Shown here piece after piece: positions 43,477 to 64,000 of a stretch of 64,000 nt of DNA (position 1 is the stretch's first letter; every line of letters begins with the position of its first letter). The notes below the pieces were generated by a model that ran no database searches, had not been told where the DNA came from, and saw nothing but the letters and a program-made list of their open reading frames with translations. This DNA is from Mercenaria mercenaria (taxonomy: Eukaryota > Mollusca > Bivalvia > Venerida > Veneridae), in assembly GCF_021730395.1 (NCBI RefSeq), contig NC_069371.1, positions 11,385,001 through 11,449,000 on the forward strand. Direction: 5' to 3'. A program made the translations under genes and the position numbers.

Positions 43477-43989
43477 GGAAAATACAGGATTTTTTGTACG
43501 CGCGTGCGTCCAAATACAGAAAATACAGGATTTTTGTACGCACGTGCATCCAAATACCGTAATATATTGTACGGTCACGTGTTGCAAATGAACGTTCGCG
43601 ATTGGATAGATAAAATAGGTATAGAATAAATATTTATATCAGGCATTTTCCTTCAGTGTATTTAATTATAGTCCTTGATATGATTCATATCTTACGAATT
43701 TAGATTTTTTGTAACTACACTGTAGTCTTTTTAAAAGACAATGTCCATTAAAGTTCCAAATATATAGCATATAGCATAACATATATTCTTACAGATTTTA
43801 TGATACTAGATATCACGTGAAATGTTTACTTTTATTATCCACAAAACAGCCCCGCCACGTGATATATTTATCCGTGTGCGTTCTTTTAATGGCATCGATG
43901 ACCGGTCACATCAAAATCAGCTTATTTGCTTCAGTAACTTTTATAATCCGCCCTAATTAGAGGACACTCTATTAAGTTACGGTCTTGAT

Positions 43990-44145
43990 TACCCAGGTAA
44001 CCAATGTTTTATCCTACCCAGGTGCCCGCTCGTGATGAAATAGTGCACGGAGGGGCACCTGGGGTCTTCCTCCACCATCAAAGCTGGAAAGCCGCCATAT
44101 GACCGGTGCGACGTTAAACCCAAAAAAATAAATAAATAAACAATG
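43990..44145 (+). mobile_element. SINE tail
   Basis: GGGGCACCTGGGGTCTTCCT ... GGTGCGACGTTAAACCCAAA followed by an AAATA-repeat tail. The GTTAAACCCAAA ending is shared with the SINE at 60655-60940. The head is absent. Confidence 0.55.
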
Positions 44146-44637
44146 TTTTATCATGTCATTTGCATAATATTACGCAATGATTTCCGGTATATCAACCATC
44201 CAGCAACCTCAGTGACATGAAGCCGCGACATGTCATTCAAGGCGGAAAAATGTATATAACAACTATTTAATATTGTGGTAAAAATAGATATTATGAAAAA
44301 ATATGAATTTTTAAACGCAAGGAACAAGTTTTATATTTGTATGATGTGTGGAAAAAGTGGAAATGTTTGTTCTTTTCTGACGAAAATAAGAATAAAGCAG
44401 ACTTCTCAGGTAAGATATGTTTAATTAACACAGATGTTTTTTATCAAAGTATACTGTATGATAAATTACTTGAATGAAATTATCCTTATAATGACAAAAC
44501 AATTCGTAATATGATGATAATTTTATGTAGGTTTTCTTATGGTTGAGAGTTCTTTTTGCCACGCGTAAAGTGCGCATGCGCGTTAAAACCAAAACATCCG
44601 CATAGCATAGTTACCAATAACTTGTGTAAAATCATCT

Positions 44638-46082
44638 ATTATTGCCAAATTGGTAAATTTGTCGTTGCGTGACGGCATCTTTCAAACAAAATGGAAACAG
44701 GCAATTATAAGACCTTTGTTGAAGAAAGTGGGGCTCGAACTTGAATTTGCAAACTACAGGCTAATTAAAAAAGCAGCTCTGTTCAGGCTCAACGATCATG
44801 TAAACAAACACAATCTTCTACCCAAAAACCAATCTGCAGCTGCTTACAGGAAAAAACATTTTTGCGAATCAGCATTGCTACGTCCAGTAAATGATTAACT
44901 TGATGCTATTGAGAAGAAAGAAGTTACGGCGCTAATTGCCTTCGATATCAGTGCCGCCTTTGATAATGTAGACCATGACATTCTCATTGATGTGTTGAAC
45001 AAGCAGTATGACATTTGTGGAACAGCACTGAGCTGGGTTGATTCCTATCTGCGCCCCAGAAGTTGCCGTGTAAGTGTCAATTCAGCCGTGTCCTTTTCAC
45101 GCCAGTTACATTGTAGCGTTCCACAAGGGAGTTGCTTAAAACCGTGGCTCTATTTGACATATGCGGGGACACTGTTTGATGTTATTCCGCCATCGATTTC
45201 AGTTTACGGCTTTGCGGATGACCACACTGCTACAAAAGCTTTAAACCATCATACTAACAGTCGAATCCTAGGCAATACAAGAACTTGAACAATGTGCTAT
45301 AACAATCAATAAATGGATGAATGAAAATAAACCCAAAATGAAATCTTTCAAAACCGAGTTCATCATGTTTGGTAGTAGGCAACAGCTCTCTAAGTGCAAC
45401 TGACAAAATATGCATTGTAGGCGATGAAGTGAAATCAGTGAGCTTTATTCGATATCTAGGTGCATTCCTTGATGAAAACTTGAATCTAAAAGAGCATGTA
45501 AAACGAAAATGTAGAACAGCAATGCTCAACTACTTCAGAATAAAATGTATCCAGAAATATCTTACCAAAGAGGCTGCCGAAACTCGTGTGCTGTCATTGT
45601 AGATATCCCATTTAGATTATTGCGATGTCATTCTGTATGGTATTGCTCAAAGCGTGGTAAACAAAATGCAACGAATTCAGAACATGTGTACAAAACTTGT
45701 CCTAAATCGAAGAAAATATGACAGTTCCAAGCAAACGCTCTATGATCTTCAGTGGCTACACATCAAAGCCAGAATCACATTCAAAATGCTCACCTACATG
45801 TATAATTGTTCAGTTGGAAATTCTCCGGAATATCTTTCAGAACTTCTCATAAAACAAACACAGACAAGGGACTTGCGTTCTTCAAATGCCGTTTCTGGGT
45901 GTTTCGTTGTTCCTTTCAACAAGCGCAAAACGTTCAGCGACAGAAGTTTTGGTACTGTTGGACCTAAACTCTGGAATGAATGGACTCTCGAAATAAGGAA
46001 CTCGGACACATTAGATGTATTCAAAAAGATGTTGAAAACTCATTTTTTTGGAAATTACTTTGCACTCTTTCAGAGACTGTGA
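44638..46082 (+). pseudogene. LINE-D reverse transcriptase and C-terminal remnants
   Basis: Pieces in changing frames read LVNLSLRDGIFQTKWKQAII (reverse transcriptase start), IAFDISAAFDNVDHDILI (palm motif A), CSVPQGSCLKPWLYLTYAG (motif B region, with an unusual CLKPW for the common SxLGPLLF), YGFADDHT (motif C) and VSFIRYLGAFLDENL, then a C-terminal stretch with PKLWNEWTLEIRNS to the stop at 46082. In-frame stops and shifts occur between most pieces. The FADD catalytic pair survives, but the copy is dead. Confidence 0.75.
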
Positions 46083-46465
46083 CTATGGGTTAGAAGATAT
46101 TGTGGTAACATGACCTGGATGAATTTTACTGTGTAAATACATTGGAATATAAACAATTTTATCACAAATACAAAAATACAGATGTTTGTAATAACTTATG
46201 GACATGTCACAATAACTAACTTCTACTTACTTACTAACAAAACAGCTATCTTACTGTAACTTAATATTCTAATATTTAATTAATCTTATCAGATGCCTGA
46301 TCTTTTGTTTAATATTTACTAAATAGTTTATTCACAATGATACTTATGCTCATTTATTTCATACATCTTTAAAATGCCTTTATTTTTAGACGTATTTTTT
46401 ATGTGTTTGTAAAATGCCATTGAATATGTTTTACGTAAAAAAGGCGTTTAATCAAATAAAACAGT

Positions 46466-47600
46466 TTTAGTTTCAGTAGACATGTTAAACACCCAGAGTT
46501 TACGTGCAAGACATTAAAAGTTTACGGTATGGCACAGTTATATAACATTGCTGACCTCCTTACACTTTGTGTCCACGTGTGGCTTATGTATTAGAAATTG
46601 TGTTTAGCAAGCCGATATAAGCTTATAAAATCATTATGATTAAGGATAATCTATTGGGTTTTAGGGGGCAAGTCGCAGATATATTTTAATACTGATCGGT
46701 TAAATCAGATTAACTTACTTAAGCACAAAAAATGTAACTGGAGTTGGTTAACGATCGATAAAAAGTAATTTTAATATCTGATTTCGTACAGGCTTGTTGA
46801 CAAAACCCATTAAGGAAAATGGCAAATTACAAGAATAATCTAAGCAATATAAGACATTTTTGTATCAAATTAAAGATTACCAAACAGAATTGTTAAACTT
46901 TTATGTCATTTATGTAAAAACTTTAATTTTTATTTTGCATCCGATTTGTAAAGAAATCTCTAACCGACTATATAAAAACTGTTACAGTCTTTCCACCTTT
47001 CTATCATCAAAGACAACTGGAATATTGAAGCAAATTGGCTATGCACAGTCATCTTTTCTGGGGATGAGTTTGACAATACTTTAAGTCAGACTGTATTTTG
47101 TCGTTTGTGAATTGAGATAAAATAGGACAAATTAACAAATTAAAAGATGTATGCCACTCATCTGATTTATTCAGAGCGTCACATGTAAAAACAAATTAAC
47201 AACACGGTGACTATGAAATACATGTGTAAACTACGTAAAAATGATGAAAGACATTCGTTATTTATGTTCATGTATATAAAGAGATGAAGACTACGTTAGT
47301 ACAAGACAGAATCGATAAATTATGAGAGAAATAAAAACAAGACCGACAACTACTAAACGAAAAGACGATTCAAGTTGTTGATACAAAATATTTACACTTA
47401 ATGTTAAAATTCCTGTCACACGTCACACAGCACTTCCTCTAATGTTTGGTATATAAATATATGTGATACAGAATTTAAATCATATCCGACAATGACCTGT
47501 TTATGCCCTGTATGGAATCTAATTTATATAGCAGTTTTTCGGGGTGGGGGCAAATTGACAAACGAATATTTCTGGAAATCCACTTCTTCAATGTCTATAA
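46466..47600. other. Unannotated AT-rich sequence
   Basis: No gene, RNA or clear repeat was seen between LINE-D and the 3' end of the EGF gene. Confidence 0.4.
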
Positions 47601-47616
47601 TGCTAAAGCTAGCAGT

Positions 47617-47622
47617 TTTATT
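47617..47622 (-). promoter_or_regulatory. Candidate poly(A) signal of the EGF-repeat gene
   Basis: AATAAA on the minus strand, 62 bp downstream of the stop at 47684, at a sensible position for a short 3' UTR. Confidence 0.5.
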
Positions 47623-47683
47623 TGCTTTTAAAGGTGGTATATATGTATATGTCGTCAACTGTTTGAGACAGACTCCATACCGT

Positions 47684-64000
<16,317 letters not shown>

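Larger units (their letters stand above)
41632..44638. mobile_element. Mosaic 3-kb insert in LINE-D with weak terminal repeats
   Basis: LINE-D coding (LDEPLP then IIAKLVNLSLR) resumes across this stretch, with a CTAT-like sequence at both junctions. The left end (TTTTACGGGGAGCTACTTCC, then GGCAACGG) and the inverse of the right end (TTTTACACAAGTTATTGGTA) are loosely similar, as are the inner GCGCATGCGCACTCTACG and inverse GCGCATGCGCACTTTACG. It carries a palindrome, an inverted-repeat copy and a SINE tail but no recognisable protein, so it is probably a non-autonomous DNA element with later insertions. Confidence 0.45.
40855..46465 (+). mobile_element. LINE-D: heavily decayed LINE, split by a 3-kb insert
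   Basis: Starts within the endonuclease end (FSDHFAVKVV), so it is 5'-truncated. It continues through the linker (about 41040-41630), is interrupted, and resumes near 44638 with reverse transcriptase motifs to the C-terminal region ending at 46082. The 3' UTR ends near GGCGTTTAATCAAATAAAAC. Many stops and frame changes mark it as old. Confidence 0.7.

Overview
The window looks like nuclear DNA of a metazoan with large introns and dense, nested repeats, most likely a bivalve mollusc. The evidence is AT-rich unique sequence with GT..AG introns, several tRNA-headed SINE families, L1/Tx1-like and CR1/Jockey-like LINEs, foldback and MITE elements, and a TRIM-type beta-propeller exon. The organism is an inference from repeat style and gene types; no species marker was identified.

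Layout. 0.6-3.2 kb (+): first coding exon of a P-loop NTPase and a possible tiny second exon. 2-7 kb: MITEs, a SINE and degenerate tandem-unit repeats. 7.2-19.0 kb: a three-level nest. A minus-strand L1/Tx1-like LINE (LINE-A) was hit twice in its ORF1 by the same foldback element (57-bp TIRs, 6-bp target duplications). One of those copies was then hit by a nearly whole plus-strand LINE (LINE-B, 7.4 kb, intact 1120-residue ORF2, 15-bp target duplication). The 5' end of LINE-B is an array of about 35 units of 48 bp. 20.8-21.6 kb (+): terminal NHL/TRIM-type beta-propeller exon, phase-compatible with the NTPase exons. 24.2-28.7 kb (-): a DNA-transposon-like unit with a basic/coiled-coil region and a DDE-like region split by one frameshift, flanked on both sides by about ten copies of a GTAACGTAGGTATCA-like motif. 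29.8 kb: a second kind of foldback element. 30.5-34.4 kb (-): decayed CR1/Jockey-like LINE-C, which has lost the FADD segment of its reverse transcriptase. 35-38.5 kb: a roughly 460-bp tandem repeat split by other repeats. 40.9-46.5 kb (+): decayed LINE-D split by a 3-kb mosaic insert.

47.7-64 kb (-) holds the one clear multi-exon host gene. It is the 3' part of a secreted or membrane-anchored protein with 17 single-exon EGF modules in the window (one carries two frameshifts), then two thrombospondin type 1 modules, an LDL-receptor class A-like module, and a last exon encoding a hydrophobic C-terminal tail. Every internal exon is flanked by phase-1 introns, so modules can be gained, lost or skipped without breaking frame. 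The EGF modules carry Notch-type O-glucose and, mostly, O-fucose sequons. The gene continues upstream beyond 64 kb. Its introns contain SINEs, a LINE tail, and three palindromic or repeat elements, including a 733-bp palindrome ending 23 bp from the damaged EGF exon.

No operon-like logic, CRISPR array, rRNA or convincing stand-alone tRNA gene was seen. The most unusual items are the foldback/LINE nest, the tandem-array 5' end of LINE-B, the iterated motif around the transposase, and the palindrome beside the broken EGF exon.
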